A stretch of DNA of 8,078 bases from an uncultured Clostridiaceae bacterium (GTDB lineage: Bacteria; Bacillota; Clostridia; Lachnospirales; Lachnospiraceae). The stretch lies in contig CATLIJ010000105.1 of assembly GCA_949948825.1 (NCBI GenBank), positions 1-8,078 of the forward strand. Direction: 5' to 3'. Position 1 is the stretch's first letter; each line of letters begins with the position of its first letter. Made by a program: the position numbers and the translations under genes. The notes under the pieces were generated by a model. That model was given only the letters and a program-made list of their open reading frames with translations, made no database searches and was not told where the DNA came from. Positions 1 through 6,076 of the stretch are shown here, in pieces.

Positions 1-276
1 ATCGCCGTCTACCTGAAGAAGCGCTCTGGAAATCCCGTGACGGATTGCGCCTGCCTGTCCGCTGAAACCGCCACCCCGCACATTCACCTGTACGTCGTAC
101 TTATCTGTTGTCTCCGTAGCAACCAGCGGCTGACGGACGATCACCTTTAAAGTCTCCAGTCCCAAATACTCGTCAATATCTCTCTTATTAATGGTAATCT
201 TGCCGTTTCCCGGCTTCAGATATACTCTTGCAATGGATTTTTTTCTTCTGCCTGTTCCATAATACTTGTCTGCCAT
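1..276 (-). CDS. rpsI: 30S ribosomal protein S9 (3' end cut by window edge)
   Basis: Ribosomal protein S9 of the small subunit; in the family the basic C-terminal tail contacts tRNA in the P site. The visible 92 codons begin MADKYYGTGRRKKSIARVYL, a classic S9 N-terminus. They continue with the GGGFSGQAGAIRHGISRALL block typical of the family's RNA-binding core. S9 is usually about 130 residues, so roughly the last 38 residues, including the conserved basic tail, lie beyond base 1. The ATG at 276-274 follows an AAAGGAGG site at a normal distance. It lies 29 nt after the rplM stop with no terminator between, so the two genes form the usual L13-S9 operon driven from the promoter at 951-979. Confidence 0.97.
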   Translation of the reverse strand, partial: MADKYYGTGRRKKSIARVYLKPGNGKITINKRDIDEYLGLETLKVIVRQPLVATETTDKYDVQVNVRGGGFSGQAGAIRHGISRALLQVDGD

Positions 277-305
277 GATAACTTCCTCCTTTCAGTACCT
301 TTCGA

Positions 306-740
306 TTAAAATTTGATTTCCAAAGCTTCCGGCTTCTGCGCGGCCTGCTCATGTTCCGGGCCTGCATATACATGAAGCTTGGTTATCATGCTTCTACCCA
401 AAGGTCCTTTTGGAAGCATTCCCTTCACGGCCAGCTCCACAACCTTCTCCGGCTTCTTTGCCATCATTTCCTTCAGGGTGGTTTCTCTCATTCCGCCCAC
501 ATAATCGGAATGGCTGTAATAAATCTTCTGATCCAGCTTCTTGCCGGTGACTTTCACCTTCTGGGCATTTACTACAATCACATAGTCACCGCAGTCCATA
601 TGGGGTGTGAAGATCGGTTTGTTCTTTCCTCTCAATACCTTTGCCACTTCTGAAGCCAAACGTCCTAAAGTACAACCGGCAGCATCCACCACATACCACT
701 TTCTCTCAATCGTCGCCGGACTAGCCATAAAACTCTTCAT
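306..740 (-). CDS. rplM: 50S ribosomal protein L13
   Basis: Ribosomal protein L13, an early-assembly protein of the large subunit that binds 23S rRNA. The 144-residue product has the expected family length and the diagnostic start MASPATIERKWYVVDA at residues 5-20, followed by GRLASEVAKVLRGKNKP and the GMLPKGPLGRSM motif near the C-terminus. The ATG at 740 is preceded by AGGAGG seven bases upstream. An internal Met at residue 5 could also start translation but has no better site. It is the first gene of the L13-S9 pair and follows a long untranslated leader (741-945), which hints at ribosomal-protein feedback control; that control is inferred. Confidence 0.98.
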   Translation of the reverse strand: MKSFMASPATIERKWYVVDAAGCTLGRLASEVAKVLRGKNKPIFTPHMDCGDYVIVVNAQKVKVTGKKLDQKIYYSHSDYVGGMRETTLKEMMAKKPEKVVELAVKGMLPKGPLGRSMITKLHVYAGPEHEQAAQKPEALEIKF

Positions 741-945
741 TGGTCAACCTCCTGTTAAATTGTTACCAGTCTCACGCTGCAGGCAGAAATCCTGTCTTCA
801 AATATCCTTCGGTTTATTATCTGATATAAAATCCTGATATCATTCCACTGCAGCCATAATATTCATGCTTTCGCTTTTCTTAACAGTCGATAGTAAAATG
901 CCTGATCCGGGGCTTTGGCTTCAGCATTTTCCTCAACATTGCAGT
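741..945 (-). promoter_or_regulatory. Structured 5' leader of the rplM-rpsI operon
   Basis: About 205 nt separate the predicted transcription start (near 945) from the rplM ATG. On the transcribed strand this leader has three possible pairings. AAAATGC-TGA (930-921) can pair with TCA-G-GCATTTT (905-895), with one bulged base. TGATAT can pair with ATATCA around 841-815. GCTGCAG (854-848) can pair with CTGCAGC (782-776), enclosing the AT-rich middle. The first hairpin ends in only four T and is not a convincing terminator. L13 leaders that bind L13 are known in Firmicutes, but I could not match this one to that consensus. No protein-coding signal is apparent. Confidence 0.4.
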
Positions 946-950
946 TACTA

Positions 951-979
951 ATTATATTACATGGCCGTACAGGTGTCAA
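951..979 (-). promoter_or_regulatory. Sigma-A type promoter for rplM-rpsI
   Basis: On the minus strand TTGACA (979-974) and TATAAT (956-951) are separated by exactly 17 bases, a perfect match to the housekeeping sigma consensus. Transcription should start near 945. It sits 75 bases after the stop of the DUF134-NifX gene, where no T-tract terminator is visible, so some read-through from upstream is possible. The perfect consensus fits the high expression expected for ribosomal protein genes. Confidence 0.85.
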
Positions 980-1053
980 CCATTTTTTGCTTGTATTTCC
1001 TTAGTTTTTGCAACAGACAGTAACAGTTCAGACAGATATTCTCTACAAACCCT

Positions 1054-1848
1054 TTACTGTCTATTGCTTCCCGGACATCCCTGGTGGTCTTCCCCGCAAG
1101 AACCGCCATGTTCATGGTGTCCATGGCCATGATGGCTGCATTGAACATCCGGATTATAGCTTAAACTGTCAGAAAGCAGTGCAGCCACCGCATCATCTGC
1201 TTTTCCCTGTACTCCGCCGTAAAGCCGGATTCCAGCTTCCGCAAGAGCTGTTTGTGCTCCTCCGCCGATACCTCCGCAGATCAGCACATCCACATGATTG
1301 TTTGAAAGAAAACCTGCCAGGGCTCCGTGGCCATTGCCCATAGTGTCTGCCACCTGCTCCCCTATGATTTTCTTATCTTCAATATCATAGAACTTAAATT
1401 GTTCCGTATGGCCAAAATGCTGAAACACATTCCCGTTTTCATAAGTTACTGCAACTCTCATTTTCCCTGCTCCCTTCTCATTTAAAACGTCCTGATTCAT
1501 CGGTTCACCAACACTTCTGCGCCTCTGTCTGCAGTTTTTCTGACAATGCCCTGCTCCTCCGTCACAAAGACGGTAACGCCCGCCGGATATCAAAAGCTTT
1601 CTGCCATTTACCAGACACTCTGCAATCTTCTGGCGTGCATTTTCATAAATCCCTGTGACCGTAGTCCGGGACACATCCATCAGAGCCGCACATTCCTCAT
1701 GGGTCTTTTTCTCCAAGTCCACCAGACGAATCGTCTCATATTCATCCACAGTAAGCGCAATCGGCTCTCCGCTCATAATTCCGTCCGGAGAAAAACTGTC
1801 ATACGCCGGTTCCTCACACACCCTTCTGGGCCGCTGGGGCCTTGCCAA
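1054..1848 (-). CDS. DUF134 HTH domain fused to NifB/NifX-type metal-cofactor-binding domain
   Basis: A 264-residue two-domain protein. Residues 1-105 match the DUF134/UPF0251 family: start MARPQRPRRVCEEP, the LTVDEYETIRLVDLE block, and a helix-turn-helix around residues 46-70 (HEECAALMDVSRTTVTGIYE). Residues 130-222 look like the dinitrogenase iron-molybdenum cofactor family (NifB/NifX/NifY): MRVAVTYENG, QHFGHTEQF, VDVLICGGIGGGAQTAL. Residues 226-264 form a His/Cys-rich tail (CSHHGHGHHEHGGSC) likely to bind metal. No nif genes are nearby, so a role in nitrogen fixation is not implied; a metal- or Fe-S-responsive DNA-binding protein is a reasonable inference. The start is TTG at 1848, because the family motif begins there, the GGAG site is correctly spaced, and the nearby ATG at 1856 is out of frame. 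An in-frame ATG at 1461 with a fair GGGAG site could give the NifX domain alone. It has its own promoter. Confidence 0.85.
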   Translation of the reverse strand: MARPQRPRRVCEEPAYDSFSPDGIMSGEPIALTVDEYETIRLVDLEKKTHEECAALMDVSRTTVTGIYENARQKIAECLVNGRKLLISGGRYRLCDGGAGHCQKNCRQRRRSVGEPMNQDVLNEKGAGKMRVAVTYENGNVFQHFGHTEQFKFYDIEDKKIIGEQVADTMGNGHGALAGFLSNNHVDVLICGGIGGGAQTALAEAGIRLYGGVQGKADDAVAALLSDSLSYNPDVQCSHHGHGHHEHGGSCGEDHQGCPGSNRQ

Positions 1849-1864
1849 AATATCATCTCCTTTT
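1849..1864 (-). promoter_or_regulatory. Ribosome binding site that fixes the TTG start of the DUF134-NifX gene
   Basis: The minus strand reads AAAGGAG followed by ATGATATT and then TTG GCA AGG. The GGAG core ends 8 bases before the TTG at 1848. The ATG inside the spacer (1856-1854) is 8 bases from the TTG, so it is out of frame and too close to the site. The TTG is therefore the best start. Confidence 0.75.
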
Positions 1865-1891
1865 GGTCATTTCCGTCATATGTCGATAATT

Positions 1892-1920
1892 ATTATAGCT
1901 CTGCAGAGAAAGGTTGTCAA
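1892..1920 (-). promoter_or_regulatory. Sigma-A type promoter of the DUF134-NifX gene, with palindromic spacer
   Basis: TTGACA (1920-1915) and TATAAT (1897-1892) on the minus strand are separated by exactly 17 bases, a perfect consensus. The -35 box begins 8 bases after the rpoN stop codon, so the gene is transcribed independently of rpoN, although no terminator blocks read-through. The spacer contains the perfect palindrome CTCTGCAGAG (1899-1908). The -10 box overlaps a second, AT-rich symmetric sequence, ATAAT-T-ATTAT (1886-1896). Either could be an operator; the regulator is not known. Confidence 0.85.
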
Positions 1921-1928
1921 GTCATATA

Positions 1929-3293
1929 TCAATACTCTTTTCTTCCCCTGCAGTCAGGAATCTGAAGCTCTTCCCGGTATTTTGCCACAGTTCTGCGGGA
2001 AATGACAATTCCCCGGACAGCCAGTTCCTCTGACAGCTTCTGATCACTGTAAGGCTTTCTTTTATCCTCTTCTGCAATCAATTGTTTCATCATTTCCTGA
2101 ATCTGGTCTGTGGAGATCCGTTCCCTGTTTTCATCCTCCACATAACCTTTGGTAAAAAAGTATTCCAGCGGAAAGACTCCCCAGCAGCACTGAAGATATT
2201 TCTCCTTTACCGCACGGCTGATGGTGGACTCATGAAGCTCCAGCTGGTCTGCAGCCTCTTTCATCCGGAGAGGATGCAGATGACCTTTTCCATATTGGAA
2301 AAAATCCTTCTGAGTCTCCACCAGAAATTTAGCAACTCTGGTCAGAGTCCGGTTTCTCTTGGAAATATAATCCTGTACCTGCTCAATCTGCTTTACCTTG
2401 CCTGACAGATACTGCTGCACCTCCTTTTCACACTCTCCGCCCTGGAGCATTTTCATGTAATCCTGATTGAGCCGAATTTCAGGCAGAACATACTCATTGA
2501 CCATAATCTCAAAATAACCAGCCAGCTTTACCACTGTCACATCCGGCGTTATATACCGCAGCCCTCCCCGGTCTGCATAGCCTCTGGCTGGCTTTGGATT
2601 CATACTCTGGATTTCCCGCTTTGCCTGCCGTACCCTTTCTATGGGAACCTGTAAATTCTTTGCAATGGCAGGAAGCTGATTCTTTCCAAGCAGCTCCAGA
2701 TGGTCCTTTACAATGGCCTTTTCAACTTCCAGTTCATGGCCCGTTTGTTTCCGGCACAGCTGAATGAAAAGACATTCTGAAAGATCTGCGGCACATACGC
2801 CTGCTGGCTCCAATGTCTTCATAATCTTCAGGCATTCCTCCACTTTCCTCTCCTCTGTTCCCATGCGAAGAGCCACTTCCCCAACCGGGTCCACAAAATA
2901 GCCTCTGCTGTCCAGACACTCTGTCAGATACCGGAATATTTCCATCTGTTCCTCTGTGTAGGGACCACCCAGCAGCTGCTGCATCAAAACGTCAGCCAGA
3001 GTCTCTCCCAGCTGCCTTCTGTCTGCAATCTCATTTTCCCCTGACTCCTCCTGCTCCTGACGGTAATAAATCCGGTTCTGTTCATCCATATCGGAAAGCC
3101 ATTCCAGCTTCCGTAAACGCTCTTTGTCCTGATTGTCCGGCTCTGGCTCATCCAGATCCATAAGCGGATTTTCCATGGACAGTTCCTTTATGTATGCAGT
3201 CAGCTCCTGAGAGCTCATCTGCAGTACATTCACCTGCTGAATCATATTTTGAGAAATCTTCTGTACCTGACTGACCTTCAGCTCTAATCCCAT
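1929..3293 (-). CDS. rpoN: RNA polymerase sigma-54 factor
   Basis: Sigma-54 directs RNA polymerase to -24/-12 promoters that need an ATP-driven enhancer-binding activator. The 454-residue product has the family architecture. It has the Gln-rich activator-responsive region I (residues 8-45, with QKISQNMIQQVNVLQMSSQEL), an acidic linker (residues 46-95) and a core-binding region (about 96-250). A DNA-binding region follows with a helix-turn-helix (about 344-370, LELHESTISRAVKEKYLQ), and the RpoN box lies at residues 432-440 (SRRTVAKYR, where the usual first residue is Ala). Region III ends close to the C-terminus as normal. The frame is open 22 codons further upstream, but the ATG at 3293 is chosen because it starts the conserved MGLELKVSQ sequence and follows AAAGGAGG. 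No enhancer-binding protein or -24/-12 target promoter is evident in the window. Confidence 0.97.
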   Translation of the reverse strand: MGLELKVSQVQKISQNMIQQVNVLQMSSQELTAYIKELSMENPLMDLDEPEPDNQDKERLRKLEWLSDMDEQNRIYYRQEQEESGENEIADRRQLGETLADVLMQQLLGGPYTEEQMEIFRYLTECLDSRGYFVDPVGEVALRMGTEERKVEECLKIMKTLEPAGVCAADLSECLFIQLCRKQTGHELEVEKAIVKDHLELLGKNQLPAIAKNLQVPIERVRQAKREIQSMNPKPARGYADRGGLRYITPDVTVVKLAGYFEIMVNEYVLPEIRLNQDYMKMLQGGECEKEVQQYLSGKVKQIEQVQDYISKRNRTLTRVAKFLVETQKDFFQYGKGHLHPLRMKEAADQLELHESTISRAVKEKYLQCCWGVFPLEYFFTKGYVEDENRERISTDQIQEMMKQLIAEEDKRKPYSDQKLSEELAVRGIVISRRTVAKYREELQIPDCRGRKEY

Positions 3294-3323
3294 CTTGCGC
3301 CTCCTTTGTGAATGATACACACA

Positions 3324-3353
3324 AGTATATCTTTTGATTAAACTATGCCACAA
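3324..3353 (-). promoter_or_regulatory. Weak candidate promoter for rpoN
   Basis: Between the upstream terminator and rpoN, the minus strand has TATACT (3329-3324) with TTGTGG (3353-3348) 18 bases upstream. The -10 element is good; the -35 is poor and lies within the T tract of the preceding terminator. A promoter is expected here because the terminator should isolate rpoN from the hydrogenase operon, but the exact elements are uncertain. Confidence 0.35.
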
Positions 3354-3402
3354 AAACAAAAAAACTGCAACGCCAATGATAAACTGTCAACGACGCTGCA
3401 GT
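3351..3402 (-). terminator. Strong intrinsic terminator of the hydrogenase operon
   Basis: On the minus strand a 16-base arm (3402-3387, beginning ACTGCAGCG) pairs with 3379-3364 (ending CGTTGCAGT) across a 7-base loop. There is one mismatch and three G:U pairs. The stem is followed at once by a T tract interrupted by a single G (3363-3352). It begins 20 bases past the stop codon of the group-B-like hydrogenase gene and upstream of rpoN, so it separates the two transcription units. Confidence 0.93.
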
Positions 3403-3421
3403 CTCGTTACAAATATTAAGA

Positions 3422-4873
3422 TCAGTGCCGATGCATGGCTACCTGTTCCAAATCCAGATTCTTCAGATTCTCATGGACCTCTCGGTTATCTGCCTGACCA
3501 ATCAGCTGATCTCTGGCCTTTTTCGACTCTGTCTCTGACTTGTGCTTGCTGGGGCCGCCTACGCAGCCTCCCACACAGACCATTCCCTCCACAAAATCAG
3601 CGGGAAGCTTGCCAACCTTCATCAGCAGCAATGCCTTTTTACATTCTGCCGCACCGTTGCAGCGCATCACATTGGGATTAATGTCCTCGTTCATCTCCTT
3701 AAAGCACTGAACCACAGCTGCTGTCACGCCTCCGGAATTGCCAAACCGCTTTCCAAATACAGAGCTTTCCTGATAGGTATTCTCTTCCGGCTCCAGCTCC
3801 ACTCCTTTTGCCCGCATCATGGCGCGGATCTCTCCAAAGGTCATGGCATAATCTGCATTTCCCGTAATATTCAAATCCAGGGTCTCACTCTTCTTTGCAA
3901 TACACGGCCCGATAAACACAGTGATCGTCTCTGGGTCCCGTTCCTTTAACATCCGGGATACGCCGCACATGGGAGACACAGTGGTAGACATATGGTCCAG
4001 AAGCGTTGGGAAATGCTGTTTGATCATATTGACAAACGCCGGACAGCAGGAGGTGGTCATTTTCTTGCCCTCTTTGTAAGCCTCCGCCCACTCAGCTGCC
4101 TCTGCCGCTGCAGTCAGATCTCCGCCCAGGCCAACCTCCACCATATCAGCAAAACCGATTTTCTTTAAGGCAGTCTTCCAGCTTGCCATGGTGATGTCTG
4201 GTCCGAACTGTCCCTCCGTGGCAGGAGCTACCATAGCTACCACCCGTTTTCCTGCATTGATCAGCCGGATTACATCTACCATAAAGGTCTTGGTGCCAAT
4301 GGCCCCAAAAGGACAGCTGTGGATGCAGGCGCCGCACTGAATACATTTCTTTTCGTCAATGACACAAATTCCGTATTCATCATAAGTAATGGCATCTACC
4401 GGACACACCTTCTTACAGGGACGTTCCAGATGGGCAATGGCGCTGTACGGACATGCCTGAGCGCACTTGCCGCATTCCTTACATTTGCCCGGGTCAATAT
4501 GGGCGCGGCTGTCCCCAATGGTAATAGCGCCGAAATTGCAGGAATTTTGACATGCCTTTCCCATACAGTTCCGGCAATTGTCAGTTACCACATAGGAAGC
4601 AATGGGACACTCCTCGCAGGCTGCCTTGATTACCTGAACCACATTCATGGAATCCATTCCCACAGGACATTTCCCCTCTGCCAGACGGATTCTCTGTTTG
4701 ATTATCTCTCTTTCTTTATAAATACAGCAGCGGAACTGGGCCTGAGGGCCTGGGAACATCCTGTAGGGAAGCTCATCTCTCCCTTCCTCCAGCTTGCCAT
4801 CCCATGCCAGCTTTGCCACCTCCCGAAGCAAATCATGCTTAATTTTTAAAATAGTTGCGTCATTTGTTACCAT
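3422..4873 (-). CDS. Group-B-like monomeric [FeFe]-hydrogenase
   Basis: A 483-residue cytoplasmic iron hydrogenase, expected to interconvert H2 with protons and electrons, probably using ferredoxin. The H-cluster loops are complete: L1 TTSCCPAF (C276 the presumed proton-relay Cys, C277 a ligand), L2 IGPCIAKKSE (C324) and L3 VEGMVCVGGCVGGP (C433, C437). PAF in place of PGW in L1, and GPCIAKK in L2, point to group B rather than the classical bifurcating or ferredoxin-type group A. The N-terminal half is rich in Fe-S motifs: C100/C103/C108/C112, C131-x2-C-x2-C-x3-C141, C153/C157 and C177-x2-C-x2-C-x3-C187, enough for about three [4Fe-4S] clusters. Extra cysteines lie at 49, 50, 69, 86 and 89. 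There is no signal peptide or membrane segment. The ATG follows GAGGAGG, 21 nt after the phosphatase gene; it is the last gene before the terminator. In vivo direction is unknown. Confidence 0.9.
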   Translation of the reverse strand: MVTNDATILKIKHDLLREVAKLAWDGKLEEGRDELPYRMFPGPQAQFRCCIYKEREIIKQRIRLAEGKCPVGMDSMNVVQVIKAACEECPIASYVVTDNCRNCMGKACQNSCNFGAITIGDSRAHIDPGKCKECGKCAQACPYSAIAHLERPCKKVCPVDAITYDEYGICVIDEKKCIQCGACIHSCPFGAIGTKTFMVDVIRLINAGKRVVAMVAPATEGQFGPDITMASWKTALKKIGFADMVEVGLGGDLTAAAEAAEWAEAYKEGKKMTTSCCPAFVNMIKQHFPTLLDHMSTTVSPMCGVSRMLKERDPETITVFIGPCIAKKSETLDLNITGNADYAMTFGEIRAMMRAKGVELEPEENTYQESSVFGKRFGNSGGVTAAVVQCFKEMNEDINPNVMRCNGAAECKKALLLMKVGKLPADFVEGMVCVGGCVGGPSKHKSETESKKARDQLIGQADNREVHENLKNLDLEQVAMHRH

Positions 4874-4894
4874 GAGTTTTTCCTCCTCATTTTG

Positions 4895-6076
4895 TTAATA
4901 ATAAGTGACGGTAACTGGTTTCCCCATTTCCTCCACCGTATGCTTGAGCTGTTCCACCAGATTCTGCCGGATTCCCAAATCAAAGGGCAGGCCAGGGTTC
5001 TGATATGCGCTGTTAATGGCTTTTCCCACATACATGTGCAGCTCTGTACAGTCCTCAATGAGCATTTTGGCCACCATGGAAGCGCCGTTGGGCTTATCCA
5101 GCTCCAAAAAGAAATCTTCGGACACTGTTTCTTTTTTCACGTAACGCTTTAACAGTTGAATCACCCGGTTTAATGTGAGAACCCCCTCTGTCACCAGGTC
5201 AATTCCCTCCATATAGGCAATGGGCGGAATCTCCGGGTCCACATAGTCCAGAGATACATCCAGAGATCTTTTTAACACGCGGGAAACAATCGTGGAGCTG
5301 GTGCCGCCGCAGACAATCCGTCTGGTATCCTCCCCTCCGCTCATCCAGTTGTTGACCATCTCCACATCTCTGGAGGCATCCTTGGCCGGACCAGTCATCA
5401 GATGAACAGGCTTTGCATTGATCACCCGCATACAGGCAACCGTGGTATCATCTCCCGGACGATATTCATACAGCTCATCACATGCCTGACACACTGCTGA
5501 TGCCAGACGCATGGCAGAGATGGTCACAGCATACTGCTTCACAGCATATGCGGCAATGTCTTCCCACACCCAGCCAAAATTTAAAAGCCGTCCCACACCT
5601 GCATGAATGGTTCCGTCACTCATCAGCAGCAGAGCATCCCCTTTTTGCACCTTAAAGCGATATTCGTTGATCTTCTTTCCTTTTACCTCCCGAATGTTTT
5701 CCGGAATGGTCATCAGCTTTCCATTGCGGATAAAAATACATCCAGGATTATCAAATTCCACCAGATAGGCATCTCCGCTGTGAAACACCTGGAGAATGCT
5801 GAATGTGGCGTATGCCACCTGGCGCACCTGGCAGATGGGCAGAGTCTCCACAATGGTTTCCACGCACTCATCCAGAGTAGCGCCGTTTAAAAACATGGTT
5901 CCAAGAATCTTGGAGGTGAGAGTGGCCAGAATATTGGCCTTTACGCCGCTTCCCATGCCATCTGCCAAAATCATAATATTGGAATCAGCAGTCTGAAGAA
6001 GCTCTACTTTATCTCCACACAATATTTCTGTAAATTTATTCAGGCTTTTGTATGCAACATCTACGGAAACTCCCAT
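4895..6076 (-). CDS. SpoIIE-family (PP2C-type) serine/threonine phosphatase linked to sensory hydrogenase
   Basis: A 393-residue soluble protein. Residues 1-220 form a SpoIIE/PP2C phosphatase domain with the expected metal-binding acidic sites: GD (21-22), ADGMGSG (38-44), MSDG (152-155) and PGDDTTV (207-213). The family removes phosphate from Ser/Thr, often on anti-sigma antagonists. Residues 221-393 form a separate domain that I do not recognise, with conserved-looking GGTSSTIVSRVL (267-278) and NGASMVAKML, and no membrane helix. The gene starts directly at the last base of the sensor hydrogenase stop (TAA then ATG), and its GGAGG site is made from that gene's final codons, so translational coupling is likely. 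The arrangement matches the phosphatase-linked class of sensory [FeFe]-hydrogenases (group C3 in HydDB terms). Its substrate is not in the window. Confidence 0.88.
   Translation of the reverse strand: MGVSVDVAYKSLNKFTEILCGDKVELLQTADSNIMILADGMGSGVKANILATLTSKILGTMFLNGATLDECVETIVETLPICQVRQVAYATFSILQVFHSGDAYLVEFDNPGCIFIRNGKLMTIPENIREVKGKKINEYRFKVQKGDALLLMSDGTIHAGVGRLLNFGWVWEDIAAYAVKQYAVTISAMRLASAVCQACDELYEYRPGDDTTVACMRVINAKPVHLMTGPAKDASRDVEMVNNWMSGGEDTRRIVCGGTSSTIVSRVLKRSLDVSLDYVDPEIPPIAYMEGIDLVTEGVLTLNRVIQLLKRYVKKETVSEDFFLELDKPNGASMVAKMLIEDCTELHMYVGKAINSAYQNPGLPFDLGIRQNLVEQLKHTVEEMGKPVTVTYY

Noticed and set aside
895..930. Hairpin AAAATGC-TGA / TCA-G-GCATTTT in the rplM leader as a terminator or attenuator
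   Set aside because: Only four T follow, they belong to the stem itself, and the stem is AT-rich; kept only as part of the leader.
1015..1062. Inverted repeat AGACAGTAA / TTACTGTCT at the stop codon of the DUF134-NifX gene, considered as a terminator
   Set aside because: The loop is 30 bases and no T tract follows on the transcribed strand, so it does not qualify as an intrinsic terminator.
957..1148. 63-codon minus-strand reading frame overlapping the end of the DUF134-NifX gene
   Set aside because: It overlaps the real gene's 3' end in another frame, runs across the rplM promoter and resembles no family; the His/Cys-rich tail of the gene explains the coding there.
1546..2005. Two overlapping plus-strand frames across the DUF134 gene and its promoter
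   Set aside because: They are antisense to a recognised domain and to a perfect minus-strand promoter, and have no recognisable protein features.
3335..3350. TGGCATAG...AATCA upstream of rpoN as a sigma-54 (-24/-12) promoter
   Set aside because: The -24 half is fair but the -12 half lacks the essential GC of TTGC.
3294..3359. 22-residue upstream extension of rpoN
   Set aside because: It starts before the family's conserved N-terminus, has no good ribosome binding site and lies in the promoter and terminator region; the ATG at 3293 has AAAGGAGG.
4319..4849. 176-codon plus-strand reading frame opposite the group-B-like hydrogenase
   Set aside because: It lies entirely antisense to a clear hydrogenase gene, has no ribosome binding site of note and no family features; long antisense frames are common opposite Cys-rich genes.
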